Assembly (NCBI GenBank): GCA_947258985.1
Contig: CAMYKI010000031.1
Coordinates: forward strand, 1 to 32,311
Reading direction: 5' to 3'
From: an uncultured Acidimicrobiaceae bacterium
Lineage (GTDB): Bacteria; Actinomycetota; Acidimicrobiia; Spongiisociales; UBA5794
DNA length: 32,311 nucleotides
The notes beneath the pieces were generated by a model. The model ran no database searches, was not told the origin of the DNA, and saw only the letters and a list, made by a program, of their open reading frames with translations. Positions 16,601-23,764 of this stretch are shown piece by piece (the first letter of the stretch is position 1; each line of letters opens with the position of its first letter). The position numbers and the translations under genes are program-made.

Positions 16601-17524
16601 CTCGGTCTCGATGAGGAGTTGCTGGCTGCGTTGCTCCGCCTCGGCGAGTATCAATTGGATCGACCCGTGAGCTGCGGCGACTTCAGCCTCGGCTTCCTGC
16701 CGTTCGGCTTCCAATCCAGTCTTCGCTTCTTCGACCGATGTATGTAGAGCCCGGGTCTCTTTGTCCAGCTCAGCGCGCTGTGAATCCAGATCGGCAGATA
16801 CTCGATTGGCATGCTCGGCGGCGGCCGCTTTGGCCCCGGCGATGATCTCCTTGCCCCTGTGCTCAGCAGCGGTAATGACTTCGGCTGCGTCGAGACGGGC
16901 CAGATCGAGGTGCTCCGCCACCCGGACCTTGATGTCCACCTCGGCCTGGGCAACCGTCTTGCGGGTGCTCTTGAGGAGCTCCGCGGCCTCCTCTTTGGCA
17001 GTAGCCAGGATCTCGGGCGCCTCATCATGCACCCTGCCGAGAAGTGTCTCGGCTTCTTCCCGTGCGATGCGGGCTTTCTCCCGGGTGACCTCGGCTTCGG
17101 ACGTCGCAGAAACCAGCGTCTCGCGCACCGAAGCCGACAGCGCGGCGGCTTCGGAGCGCATTTTGGCGCTGGCGGCAAGAGCTTCGGCAACTTCGGCCTC
17201 TGCTCTCGCACGTATCGAGCTGGCACGGGCTTCTGCCGCGGCCAGCAAGTCTCGAGTTGTCTCGTCTGCGTGTGAGCCGAGGCGCCCGGCCAGCTGAGCA
17301 TCGCTCGACGTGGAGTCGGGCATGCTTTGCTCGGCGGGTTCCTCGACGATGACGTCCTCGGCAATCACCTCTCCTGCGAAGACCTCGGTAGCCGTCTCCG
17401 GTACCGGGCTCACCTCGTTGCTCGGAGGTGCGGTGCGTTTGCGTTTTCGCCGGGACCTACGCGTTTCCACGGCGTGATCGGAAGCGGATTCCGGCTCGGG
17501 GGCCTTTCTGCTTCTACTCATCAC
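13628..17524 (-). CDS. Giant Scy-like coiled-coil protein (1298 aa)
   Basis: Residues 1-90 are disordered with a basic cluster (RRSRRKRKR, residues 23-31) and an acidic stretch. From about 90 to 1190 the protein is nearly continuous Ala/Glu-rich coiled coil, and the last 110 residues are acidic and disordered. There is no DivIVA-like N-terminus, unlike the upstream neighbour. The centre has regular hendecad repeats with starts of the form VxxAxxEAxxI. A block around W1158 (RRWAETEKQGV) matches one in the neighbour (W838). The design resembles Streptomyces Scy, a polar scaffold of about 1,300 residues, but homology is inferred from architecture only. The predicted GTG at 17524 is followed directly by ATG at 17521; no Shine-Dalgarno is clear. 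Only 26 bp separate it from the upstream coiled-coil gene, so an operon is likely. Confidence 0.85.
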   Translation of the reverse strand: MMSRSRKAPEPESASDHAVETRRSRRKRKRTAPPSNEVSPVPETATEVFAGEVIAEDVIVEEPAEQSMPDSTSSDAQLAGRLGSHADETTRDLLAAAEARASSIRARAEAEVAEALAASAKMRSEAAALSASVRETLVSATSEAEVTREKARIAREEAETLLGRVHDEAPEILATAKEEAAELLKSTRKTVAQAEVDIKVRVAEHLDLARLDAAEVITAAEHRGKEIIAGAKAAAAEHANRVSADLDSQRAELDKETRALHTSVEEAKTGLEAERQEAEAEVAAAHGSIQLILAEAEQRSQQLLIETEALQAAAQVRAQAIAEAAAEDRSAAAAVVAAAAETEVAAARILEDAENGAAEKDRAAAEILDAAQRQVAEMKLRMEERVAKIRDDEARAVEGMAADRAQAAKEVAAAQQEALRLVAEAKKSAARVAAEAAEKTADAERRLEASKERERQAHQLRDDAETEARRLRQESDLASIALERSRTEVEQVTQAAVEEAQLTKRRAKERAREVRAAADKTAREQLAEAERVLSSSEEDAAVLMAHAEQSAAEVEQSRRDSADTYLESRRIEAAEVIAAAEERRAEMLTAAEVAATADREERSRQLDDELEARRLEVEAEIEAAQTESQKAVDTAKNRAEEIIAKAERARDAAWEKTNAAAKKLEESASEAAAEVEEQAAAEAKKIRESAEDDRAKRVQEGHDLAAELVEEANAEAEEIVAKAQKRADETAMSARKAAEKATADAAEMVASALKQAETTRQDASQRAGEVVERAQAEAADIIAASSAEAEAATLRSTELMSKAEAEAAEMADTAARNGAKAEKDAADALNAATSNAERIIAEAQERASIADASTQEAVERARTEAGEIVAIAREQAAADGETAGARAADLIAKAEAEAEEVRETARADALAAAEKSALLVEKAEAEADDIVAAVRRQAEADGETAAQKAIELVERAEAEGVEIVEAARSETETATHRAVELVTRAEAEADEIIEQARIQSRSERETAAATAAELLADAKTEAGELRRAGRDRLHDAKAEARREAKSIVAEGRDRAEGFVVKAEVEAEQIRADAESSVATERDSVLTAKADLAVAQDSLEMAQEKLADKKAAVDEREAELARKQAEIDEAIAKIDRKTEILSEAQEAFLTERTVLQRRWAETEKQGVVALERAHEEAERILNLALAQAAEMTAAHPSEAIADDIDHVTAQQALARLDTMIGETKQEAEERTSAEAAAGGNDNDTGASGVWEPGQEPSEAAGADAQVDFDSPTKAAAEDTEAAAEDKVTFDVPMDGPAGP
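14483..15499 (-). repeat. Protein repeat array of 29- and 33-residue hendecad units
   Basis: Reading the minus strand, units begin VEEANAEAEEI, VERAQAEAADI, MSKAEAEAAEM, VERARTEAGEI, IAKAEAEAEEV, VEKAEAEADDI, VERAEAEGVEI, VTRAEAEADEI. Unit lengths in order are 33, 29, 33, 29, 29, 29, 33, 29, 33, 29, 33 residues. 33 is three hendecads and 29 is two hendecads plus a heptad. The eight units from 15214 to 14483 add to 244 codons, exactly 732 bp. The preceding unit is 44 residues (four hendecads, from about 15631). The DNA copies have diverged; the repeat is visible mainly in the protein. Confidence 0.85.
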
Positions 17525-17543
17525 TACCGGGGCCCCGCAGTGC

Positions 17544-17561
17544 GGCTCCGTTAGGAGCCGT
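17544..17561 (-). promoter_or_regulatory. Intercistronic hairpin at the stop codon of the first coiled-coil gene
   Basis: CGGCTCC and GGAGCCG form a perfect 7-bp stem with a 4-base loop that contains the TAA stop of the 1084-aa gene. A 10-bp palindrome CGGGGCCCCG follows at 17528-17537, just before the start of the 1298-aa gene. There is no T-tract. It may set the ratio of the two proteins by limiting read-through, mRNA stability or ribosome access. Confidence 0.35.
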
Positions 17562-20500
17562 CACCGCGCTTGTTCTGGATGATGGCGCTGCGAAGGCCAC
17601 TACCCGTTGATGAAGAGCCGTCCTCGTCTTCGATGCGGGGAAGGTGACGTGACTTGCGGGCGTACCTGCTTTCGCCGAAGTCGCCCTTGTCTCCGTCGTC
17701 CTCGTGCTCCTCTGTCGCCGGTGGCGCTTCCTCGGCCGTCACGATCGGGGTCACATCGAGCTCTTCGATAGTCTCGGTGTCTTCGGGAACGCCATCGCCG
17801 TCGGCTTCCTCGCTCCACAGCATGTCCCAGTTCCCTAGAGCGGCGACCGGGTCATCGGTCTTTGAGCTCGGCGGAGGGGCCGGTGCCTCAGGTGCGGTCT
17901 CTTCAAGTGAGGAAGGCTCAGGTGCGGACGCGTCGAGTCGAGCCAGTTCTTCTTCCAGTTCGCTCAACGCGGCACTGATCGTGACGCTGCTTTCGCTGCT
18001 GTCCAGATCCGCCTGATAAGCCTCAAACGAGGCTCGGTCCGCCGCCAGCTCGGCTCGTTCCATTTCTAGCTGAGCCTGATGCTGCTCGAACTCCACCCGC
18101 TTCTTGTCGACCTCGGCACGCTGCGTTTCCACCTCGGCTCGAAGCTCTGCAAGCTTGGCAGCGTCGTCGGTGCTCTCACCGTCGGTGTGTCCAATGACGC
18201 GTCGCGCCTCGGACCAAGCCCGCTCGATGATCGCATCGGCTTCGAGTTGGGCTCCGTCGAGGAGCTCGACACCCTTGCGCTCGATCTCGACCCAACGAGA
18301 CTCGACCTTGGCCATTTCCTTGTGCAGTGCAACCCGATCCTGATCAACGAGTGACTTGGACGCATCCAGGGCAGCCCGTTCCTTGTCTAGCTGCGCCCGC
18401 CAGCCGGCGAGTTCTCCACGCCAGGCTTCGATAGCCTCGCGCTCCTGGGTCATCTCCGCGTGACGGAGCTCGATCTGTGCCTTGTCTTCGCTTGTCTGCT
18501 TCCGAGTCTCGTCGAGCATCCGGGTCACATCATTGCGGGCTCGGGCCAGGGCCTCCTCGGCCTCGCGGCGAGCGAGCTCAGCCTGTGATCTTTCGGCAGC
18601 CAACGCTGCTTGCTCAACCTCGATCTCACTGCGTTGTGCCTCGAGTTGCTCGGCAAGCTTCCCGAGCCGCTCGTCCTCCGAACGGTGGGCGACGGCCTTG
18701 GCGGTGGCCTGTCGGCCTGCCTCGGCTCGAATCGACTCGGCATCGGAGTGGGCGCGATCGACAACGACCTTGGCCTCGGCGTGCACGTCCCTTGCCTGGC
18801 GACGCTCGGACTCGGCATCGGCGAGGAAGCGACGGGCTTCAGCCTTGAGCATGTCGCATTCGGCGGCGGCAGCCGACCGCATTTCTCCTGCGGCCTCGGC
18901 GGCAACACGATGGTCTTCAACGATCTTGGTCTGTGCTTCCGCAAGCGCCTCCTCACCCTGGCGGATGAGATTCAGCCTGGTCGTCTCGGCTCGGGACGCG
19001 ATCTCCGCGGACCGGCTGTCTGCTGCTGCCAGTCGATCGGAAGCAGTCTTCTCTGCGACCTCGATCCGGGCGTTGGCCGTCTCCTCAGCAGTGGCGATGA
19101 TGCCGGCAGCCTCGGCCTTGCCATCTTCGACGATGGCGGCGTGGCTGGCCTGAGCAGATTCCAACTCGGCGGCCGCCGCCTCGCGCAATTCGGAAGCTTC
19201 AAGTCGTATGGCTTCGGCGGCGGCTGCCGCCTCAGCATTCTTGACCTCTAGCGTCTGCGCCTCGGCAGCGAGGTTCTCTTCGGTCTCCACAATCGCTGCC
19301 ATCCGGGCTGCGATCTCCTCCTTCGCCTGCGCGGCGTGACGCTCGACATCTGCCTCACGATTGGCGGCGGCTTGTTCTGCGGCGGCCTGGATCCCGGCAG
19401 CCTTGGACTCGGCGTCGACGACGGCTTCCGCAGCGCGGGTCTCGTCGCGGCGAGCGTTCTTGGCGCGGTTCCGTGCTTCCTTCAACGCCGTCTTGGCCTT
19501 GCGCTCCATGCCGGCGATCTCGCTCTCGGCGCTCTCGCGCAATGCAGCGAGCTCGTTTTCTACGTCGGCACGACGGTCTTCGGACACCTGCTCGGCGTCG
19601 CCACGGATCCGATCCGCCTTCGCCGTCGCCTTGTCGACCAGCTTTTTGGCTTCGAACTCCCCGGTGCGCAGCGCTTCGGCCGCACCGTCTCTGTCGATGG
19701 TGGCTGATGCGAGCATGGCTTCGGCCTTGGTACGGGCGTCGGCCACCTCCTCGTCCACCTGGAGACGCAGTTTGGCGGCATCGTCGTCGGCAAGCGTGCG
19801 GACCCGCTTGGCAGCCTGATCGGCCTCCGAGCGGACTCGTGCGGAGTAGTTGTCGGCGGTGCGGCTCAGCATCTGGACACGAGATTCGGCCTCGGCCGTC
19901 GTCGTATCCGCCTCGTCCCGTGCTGCCGCAATGGTCTGCTGCGCCTTCTCCAGCATCTGGTTCGACTCATCGTTGAGGCGCTTTGCCTCGGCTCGAGCGC
20001 CGGCCAGCTTCTCGCGAGCTTGAGCTGCGGCGGTTGCCGCTTCGGCGCGAAGCCGGGCGGCGTCCTGGGATGCCTCGGCGGCCACGGCCTCTGCGCGTGC
20101 GGTGATCGACTCTGCCCGGGCGCGGGCGGCCTCGAGGGTGCCTCGACCGAGTTCGTCGAGGTCGGCCCCGGCGATTCCAGCCTGTCGGGCTTCCATCTCC
20201 ACCTGTTTGGCGTCGGAGAGGATTGCTGCGGCTTTCTGCTCTGCCCTTGCGAGGATTACCGCGGCCTCCTTCTTCGCCAGGGCAACGGACTCGGGGGAGA
20301 CGGTGCTCTCACGGACGTCGGCCTCGCGGGGCTGTTCCTCCACAGGCTTTGCCGGCGGGGTCTCCTGAGCCGCCACAGCGCTGGCGGCCTGTTCCTGTGC
20401 CTTGGCAACGATGTCGCGAGCCGCAGCATGAGCTTCGTCCTCGATCTGGCGAGCGCGTTCCTTGGCGCGATCGACGATCCGCTCCTTGGTTGCGAGCATC

Positions 20501-20805
20501 GCCTGCATGTTGTCGTCGGTGGCGTCCGCAGCAGGGGCGGCAGCGACGGCTTCGCGAGCCTCCTGGAGCTCGCCCTCTAGATCGCCGACGCGGCTGTTCG
20601 CCGTGGCGATCCGACCTTCCATTTCTTCAAGCCGTGATGTGGCGTCGCTGAGACGGCGTTCGGCAAGTGCTGCCGAGGATGCCAGCTTGTCCTGCGAGGC
20701 CCGCATCTCGTCTAGGTAGGCTTCGACTTGGTCCTTCTCGAATCCTCTACGAGCCGTAGAGAACTTCGGCCGCTTGGGGCCGCTGGGGGCAGTTGCGCTG
20801 TTCAT
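17551..20805 (-). CDS. Giant coiled-coil protein with DivIVA-like N-terminus (1084 aa)
   Basis: Residues 15-36 (F-STARRGFEKDQVEAYLDEM) match the DivIVA-type N-terminal motif, which in known proteins binds curved membrane at poles and septa. From about 37 to 960 the chain is Ala/Glu/Arg-rich coiled coil with hendecad-like stretches such as VEDGKAEAAGIIATAEE. A conserved block lies around W838 (SRWVEIERKGVELL). The C-terminal tail is acidic, then basic (RYARKSRHLPRI and SAIIQNKRGDGS). Overall it resembles Streptomyces Scy, a polarity organiser. The ATG at 20805 has no Shine-Dalgarno; a sigma28/WhiG-like element ends 8 bases upstream. It is followed after 26 bp by the 1298-aa coiled-coil gene. 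I infer a cytoskeletal or polar scaffold role; RmuC- or SMC-like function is less likely because no ATPase or nuclease motif is present. Confidence 0.85.
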   Translation of the reverse strand: MNSATAPSGPKRPKFSTARRGFEKDQVEAYLDEMRASQDKLASSAALAERRLSDATSRLEEMEGRIATANSRVGDLEGELQEAREAVAAAPAADATDDNMQAMLATKERIVDRAKERARQIEDEAHAAARDIVAKAQEQAASAVAAQETPPAKPVEEQPREADVRESTVSPESVALAKKEAAVILARAEQKAAAILSDAKQVEMEARQAGIAGADLDELGRGTLEAARARAESITARAEAVAAEASQDAARLRAEAATAAAQAREKLAGARAEAKRLNDESNQMLEKAQQTIAAARDEADTTTAEAESRVQMLSRTADNYSARVRSEADQAAKRVRTLADDDAAKLRLQVDEEVADARTKAEAMLASATIDRDGAAEALRTGEFEAKKLVDKATAKADRIRGDAEQVSEDRRADVENELAALRESAESEIAGMERKAKTALKEARNRAKNARRDETRAAEAVVDAESKAAGIQAAAEQAAANREADVERHAAQAKEEIAARMAAIVETEENLAAEAQTLEVKNAEAAAAAEAIRLEASELREAAAAELESAQASHAAIVEDGKAEAAGIIATAEETANARIEVAEKTASDRLAAADSRSAEIASRAETTRLNLIRQGEEALAEAQTKIVEDHRVAAEAAGEMRSAAAAECDMLKAEARRFLADAESERRQARDVHAEAKVVVDRAHSDAESIRAEAGRQATAKAVAHRSEDERLGKLAEQLEAQRSEIEVEQAALAAERSQAELARREAEEALARARNDVTRMLDETRKQTSEDKAQIELRHAEMTQEREAIEAWRGELAGWRAQLDKERAALDASKSLVDQDRVALHKEMAKVESRWVEIERKGVELLDGAQLEADAIIERAWSEARRVIGHTDGESTDDAAKLAELRAEVETQRAEVDKKRVEFEQHQAQLEMERAELAADRASFEAYQADLDSSESSVTISAALSELEEELARLDASAPEPSSLEETAPEAPAPPPSSKTDDPVAALGNWDMLWSEEADGDGVPEDTETIEELDVTPIVTAEEAPPATEEHEDDGDKGDFGESRYARKSRHLPRIEDEDGSSSTGSGLRSAIIQNKRGDGS

Positions 20806-20813
20806 AGGAACAT

Positions 20814-20840
20814 CTATCGGCCTCGTACCGGGCCCCTTGA
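20814..20840 (-). promoter_or_regulatory. Candidate sigma28/WhiG-type promoter
   Basis: On the minus strand TCAA (20840-20837), a 15-base spacer and GCCGATAG (20821-20814) resemble the consensus TAAA-N15-GCCGATAA with two mismatches in twelve positions. It is 8 bases before the ATG of the DivIVA-like coiled-coil gene. A match of this quality can arise by chance, so this needs a start-site map. Confidence 0.35.
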
Positions 20841-20924
20841 CAGTTATCCCCGGACCATTGTGGGGTGTTCGACTTATCTAGTCATCATGGATCCGGCCAA
20901 TGTTCTCGGGGGATGACTAGCCCG

Positions 20925-20936
20925 CTCGATATCGAG
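20925..20936. promoter_or_regulatory. 12-bp perfect palindrome upstream of the coiled-coil operon
   Basis: CTCGATATCGAG lies in the 186-bp gap between the GGDEF-EAL stop and the DivIVA-like gene. It could be an operator; no regulator is adjacent. Confidence 0.25.
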
Positions 20937-20991
20937 GATTTTGATCACTCCAGCGGAAAGATCGGCCCCTCCGGTCCCGATGCAGACCCGA

Positions 20992-23643
20992 CTAGGGAAC
21001 GGAGCGCAGCCGGCGGTCGCGGTAGCCGTCCGCCATGGCGTCGAGGTCGAAAGCCACCTTGCCGTCGGCCTGCCTCTCGACCAACCGCGCCGCGTGCTGC
21101 TGGGCAAGCGGTTTGGCGAAGTAGAACCCTTGACCGGTCCGGCAGCCCAGCTCGCGCAACTTTGCGAGCTGCGCCTGGTTCTCGATTCCCTCGACGATCG
21201 TTTGCAGCCCAAGCGTTTGGCCCAGACCGACCATCGTGCCAACGAATGGGGAGGAGTCCTCATCCTCGACGATTCCGCGAACGAACACCTGGTCGATCTT
21301 GAGGATGTCTATCGACAGCTTGTGCAGCGCGGCCAGCGAGGAATATCCGGTCCCGAAGTCATCGATTGCCAGGGGCACACCGAGTGCGCTCAGATCGTCG
21401 AGCAGTTCCGGGGCGGCATTCATCATCGCCGTCTCAGTGATCTCGAGCACCAGGAATGACGGATCAAAACCCATCTCTTCGATGACCCGCTCAACCTCCT
21501 CGACAATGGTCACATCATCGAGTTGTCTTGCGGAGAGGTTGACGCTCACCTTGAACTCGCCCGGCTGGGGTTGTAGGACTTCTACCCAATCCCGGCACCT
21601 GCGGGCGGCCTCCCACAGGGTCCACCGCCCGATATCGTGGATCAGCCCGGTTTCCTCGGCAAATGGAATGAAGGTCGCCGGATTTTGCCAACCCTTCAGC
21701 GAGTGTTGCCACCTGATCAGTGCCTCGAACCCGCTCAACGAACCGTCCTCGAGATCGACTATCGGCTGGTAGAGAAGACGCAGCTCCTGGCGCGCTATAG
21801 CCGCTTCGAGGTCGGCCTTGAGCCTCAGTTGTGCGGCAACCTCGGAATGCATATCCGGCTCGAAGACACGGAACGTGCCCTTGCCATCCCGCTTGGCTGC
21901 GTACCTGGCGGCGTCGGCGTCCCGCAGCACCTGGCTGGCCTTGTCGCCGTAATGCCCGAACGCGATCCCGATGCTGGCGTTGATCGGAACCTCACGACCG
22001 GCGATGCGGAGTGGATCCTCGAGCGACTCGAGAAGCCGCTTGGCAACACTCGTCGCCTCTTGCCCTCCGCTCACATTCTGTATCAGCAGTGCAAACTCGT
22101 CGCCACCAAGTCGGGCTGCAGTGTCCCCGGACCCGGCTTCATTCGTCAGCACAGCGCTGAGAGCACGCAATACATCGTCACCGGCCGCATGACCAAGCCT
22201 GTCGTTGACGTGCTTGAAGTCGTCCACATCGACAAACAGAATGGCCACGTCCCCGCCGGTGCGGCGAGTGAGCTGCAGCGCCTGGATGACGCTCTCGCTG
22301 AAGAGGGAACGATTCGCGAGACCGGTGAGGCCGTCGTGGAAGGCCTGGTGTTGCAGCTCTGCCTTTAGCTCGGTCAGTTCGGCAAGGGAGTCTTCGAGGC
22401 GCCCGTTCTCGACGGCGACACCTACCTGGCCGGCCAGGGCCGAAACAAGCTCCAACTCAGCGTTCGAGAACAACTCGGAGTCGTTGAGCGGATTGGCGAC
22501 GATGATCAGGCCGGCTACCTCAGAGCCCACCTGGATCGGAGCCACCATCGCAGCGACGATGGGAAGTCGGCGATCCCCGGCGGACGATGCAAGCGAACCC
22601 GAGCGGTCGATGACGAATGGCTCACCGGCGTCTCTGGCCTGATCCCATACCGTGCGCCATCGGTCGAGATCCACCGGATCCATCGCTTGCCGATGGTCAT
22701 GCGGGCCGACGATCGTGCGTACCCCGCTGCGATCAGGTCCCAGTTGCATGACTATCTCGCAAAACTCCGACTCGAACATATCCCGGCCATGGGTCGCTGC
22801 GGCCATGAGCGACATTTCGAGCTGAGGCGAGCCATGCACATCCCTGGTTGCCTCGTATAGCGCCTTGAGTCGGCCGCGCTCGTGCCGCGATGCGGCGTAG
22901 GCGCGGTAACCGGCAAACAGCGCAAGCGCCGGTATCACTGTGAAGATCGCGGCGCGCGGAGCAACTGCAACTGCCTCGGTGACCAGCATCCCGATGCTGG
23001 CGTTGAGGACGGTGACAAATGCCCCGAAGCCGTACGCCTCGAGAGTGTCTCCCGCCGATGATTCGATTCCCTGGGCCCAGCTGGCGATGGAGAAGACAAG
23101 ATGACCCAAGACGTGTGCGCCTACGGCTGCGGCAAGGACGATGAGCCATCCGGTCGGGCTGAACCAGTCCGCCGGTGCGGTCGCCAGGGCAATGACCGAG
23201 ATCGCCGCCGAGGCCTCGATCAGCCTTCTCGAGACCAGCAACACCAGCATGACCAGCGGCTCACGTCGCCGGCTACCGGCGAACACAACGGCGGCCATCG
23301 ACGTTGCAGCCAGCAACTCAACGGGGGTAATGGTCAACACGCCGACGACCAGCGGGATTGTGACCATCGAGAAGGTGTGCACCCTGCGCCCGAAACGCAT
23401 GCCGACCACAAGCCACTCCGCCACCACAAACCCTGCGAGCAGCCCCCACCACTCGATCGAGGTCTCGAGGAGCGGGCTAGCGTTCCACTGCCACCAGCCA
23501 ACGAGACCCGCGGCGACAAAGCCCGATATGGCGAGAAGCCAGATCCAGAGCGCGGCGCGGCGCGCCACCTTTCCCCGTCGCAATCGCCGAGAGGCACGTT
23601 CTGCGACATTCAGAGCCGACTGTCGCCTGGTTCCAATGGTCAT
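20992..23643 (-). CDS. Membrane GAF-GGDEF-EAL cyclic-di-GMP enzyme
   Basis: 883 aa. An N-terminal membrane module of about seven helices (30-250) is followed by a GAF-like sensor (about 265-415). A GGDEF domain (about 435-598) has an intact RLGGDEF at 511-517, and an EAL domain (about 605-865) has intact EALIRW (640-645). EAL metal and catalytic blocks are present: NLSARQL, LEITET, DDFGTGYSSL, LKIDQVF, VEGIE, GQGFYFAKP. Both catalytic signatures look functional, so it could synthesise or degrade cyclic-di-GMP, or have one domain tuned by the other. No RxxD inhibitory site is visible before GGDEF (the region reads GSGDTAARL). Mutually exclusive hairpins precede its ATG. It lies 186 bp upstream of the coiled-coil pair on the same strand. 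Confidence 0.95.
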   Translation of the reverse strand: MTIGTRRQSALNVAERASRRLRRGKVARRAALWIWLLAISGFVAAGLVGWWQWNASPLLETSIEWWGLLAGFVVAEWLVVGMRFGRRVHTFSMVTIPLVVGVLTITPVELLAATSMAAVVFAGSRRREPLVMLVLLVSRRLIEASAAISVIALATAPADWFSPTGWLIVLAAAVGAHVLGHLVFSIASWAQGIESSAGDTLEAYGFGAFVTVLNASIGMLVTEAVAVAPRAAIFTVIPALALFAGYRAYAASRHERGRLKALYEATRDVHGSPQLEMSLMAAATHGRDMFESEFCEIVMQLGPDRSGVRTIVGPHDHRQAMDPVDLDRWRTVWDQARDAGEPFVIDRSGSLASSAGDRRLPIVAAMVAPIQVGSEVAGLIIVANPLNDSELFSNAELELVSALAGQVGVAVENGRLEDSLAELTELKAELQHQAFHDGLTGLANRSLFSESVIQALQLTRRTGGDVAILFVDVDDFKHVNDRLGHAAGDDVLRALSAVLTNEAGSGDTAARLGGDEFALLIQNVSGGQEATSVAKRLLESLEDPLRIAGREVPINASIGIAFGHYGDKASQVLRDADAARYAAKRDGKGTFRVFEPDMHSEVAAQLRLKADLEAAIARQELRLLYQPIVDLEDGSLSGFEALIRWQHSLKGWQNPATFIPFAEETGLIHDIGRWTLWEAARRCRDWVEVLQPQPGEFKVSVNLSARQLDDVTIVEEVERVIEEMGFDPSFLVLEITETAMMNAAPELLDDLSALGVPLAIDDFGTGYSSLAALHKLSIDILKIDQVFVRGIVEDEDSSPFVGTMVGLGQTLGLQTIVEGIENQAQLAKLRELGCRTGQGFYFAKPLAQQHAARLVERQADGKVAFDLDAMADGYRDRRLRSVP

Positions 23644-23655
23644 GTTGCACCATCA

Positions 23656-23687
23656 TTCCCCGGCCGGATCCGGGGAAGCCTTCCCCG
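23656..23687 (-). promoter_or_regulatory. Three-segment mutually exclusive hairpins in the GGDEF-EAL leader
   Basis: In transcript direction: CGGGGAA (23687-23681), loop GGC, TTCCCCGG (23677-23670), loop ATCCGG, CCGGGGAA (23663-23656), then 12 bases to the ATG at 23643. The middle segment can pair with either the first (7 bp) or the third (8 bp). The third segment carries GGGGAA, the only Shine-Dalgarno-like stretch near the start. This is the geometry of a translational switch, though no ligand domain is recognised. Confidence 0.45.
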
Positions 23688-23764
23688 ACAAGGTACTACC
23701 GGAGGCCTCCAGATCGACGGCATATCTGCAAATGAGTCGATCGACCCAGGGTCCCAGACCGCGC

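Noticed and set aside
13628-20805. Very long plus-strand ORFs opposite the coiled-coil genes (for example 13895-15139 and 14070-15431)
   Set aside because: They are antisense shadows of high-GC, Ala/Glu-rich coding DNA: Ser/Ala- or Gly/Leu-rich with no recognisable domain, and the minus-strand proteins show clear periodicity.
13628-20805. SMC- or RmuC-like identity for the giant coiled-coil proteins
   Set aside because: No Walker A/B, ABC signature or nuclease motif; both ends are disordered or DivIVA-like.
20843-20851. TTATCCCCG as a DnaA box
   Set aside because: Differs from TTATCCACA at two positions and stands alone; no cluster, AT-rich stretch or dnaA/dnaN nearby, so no origin.
20837-20865. 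TTGACA on the plus strand as a -35 box
   Set aside because: No good -10 follows at 16-18 bp, and no plus-strand gene lies downstream; the same bases form part of the minus-strand sigma28-like candidate.
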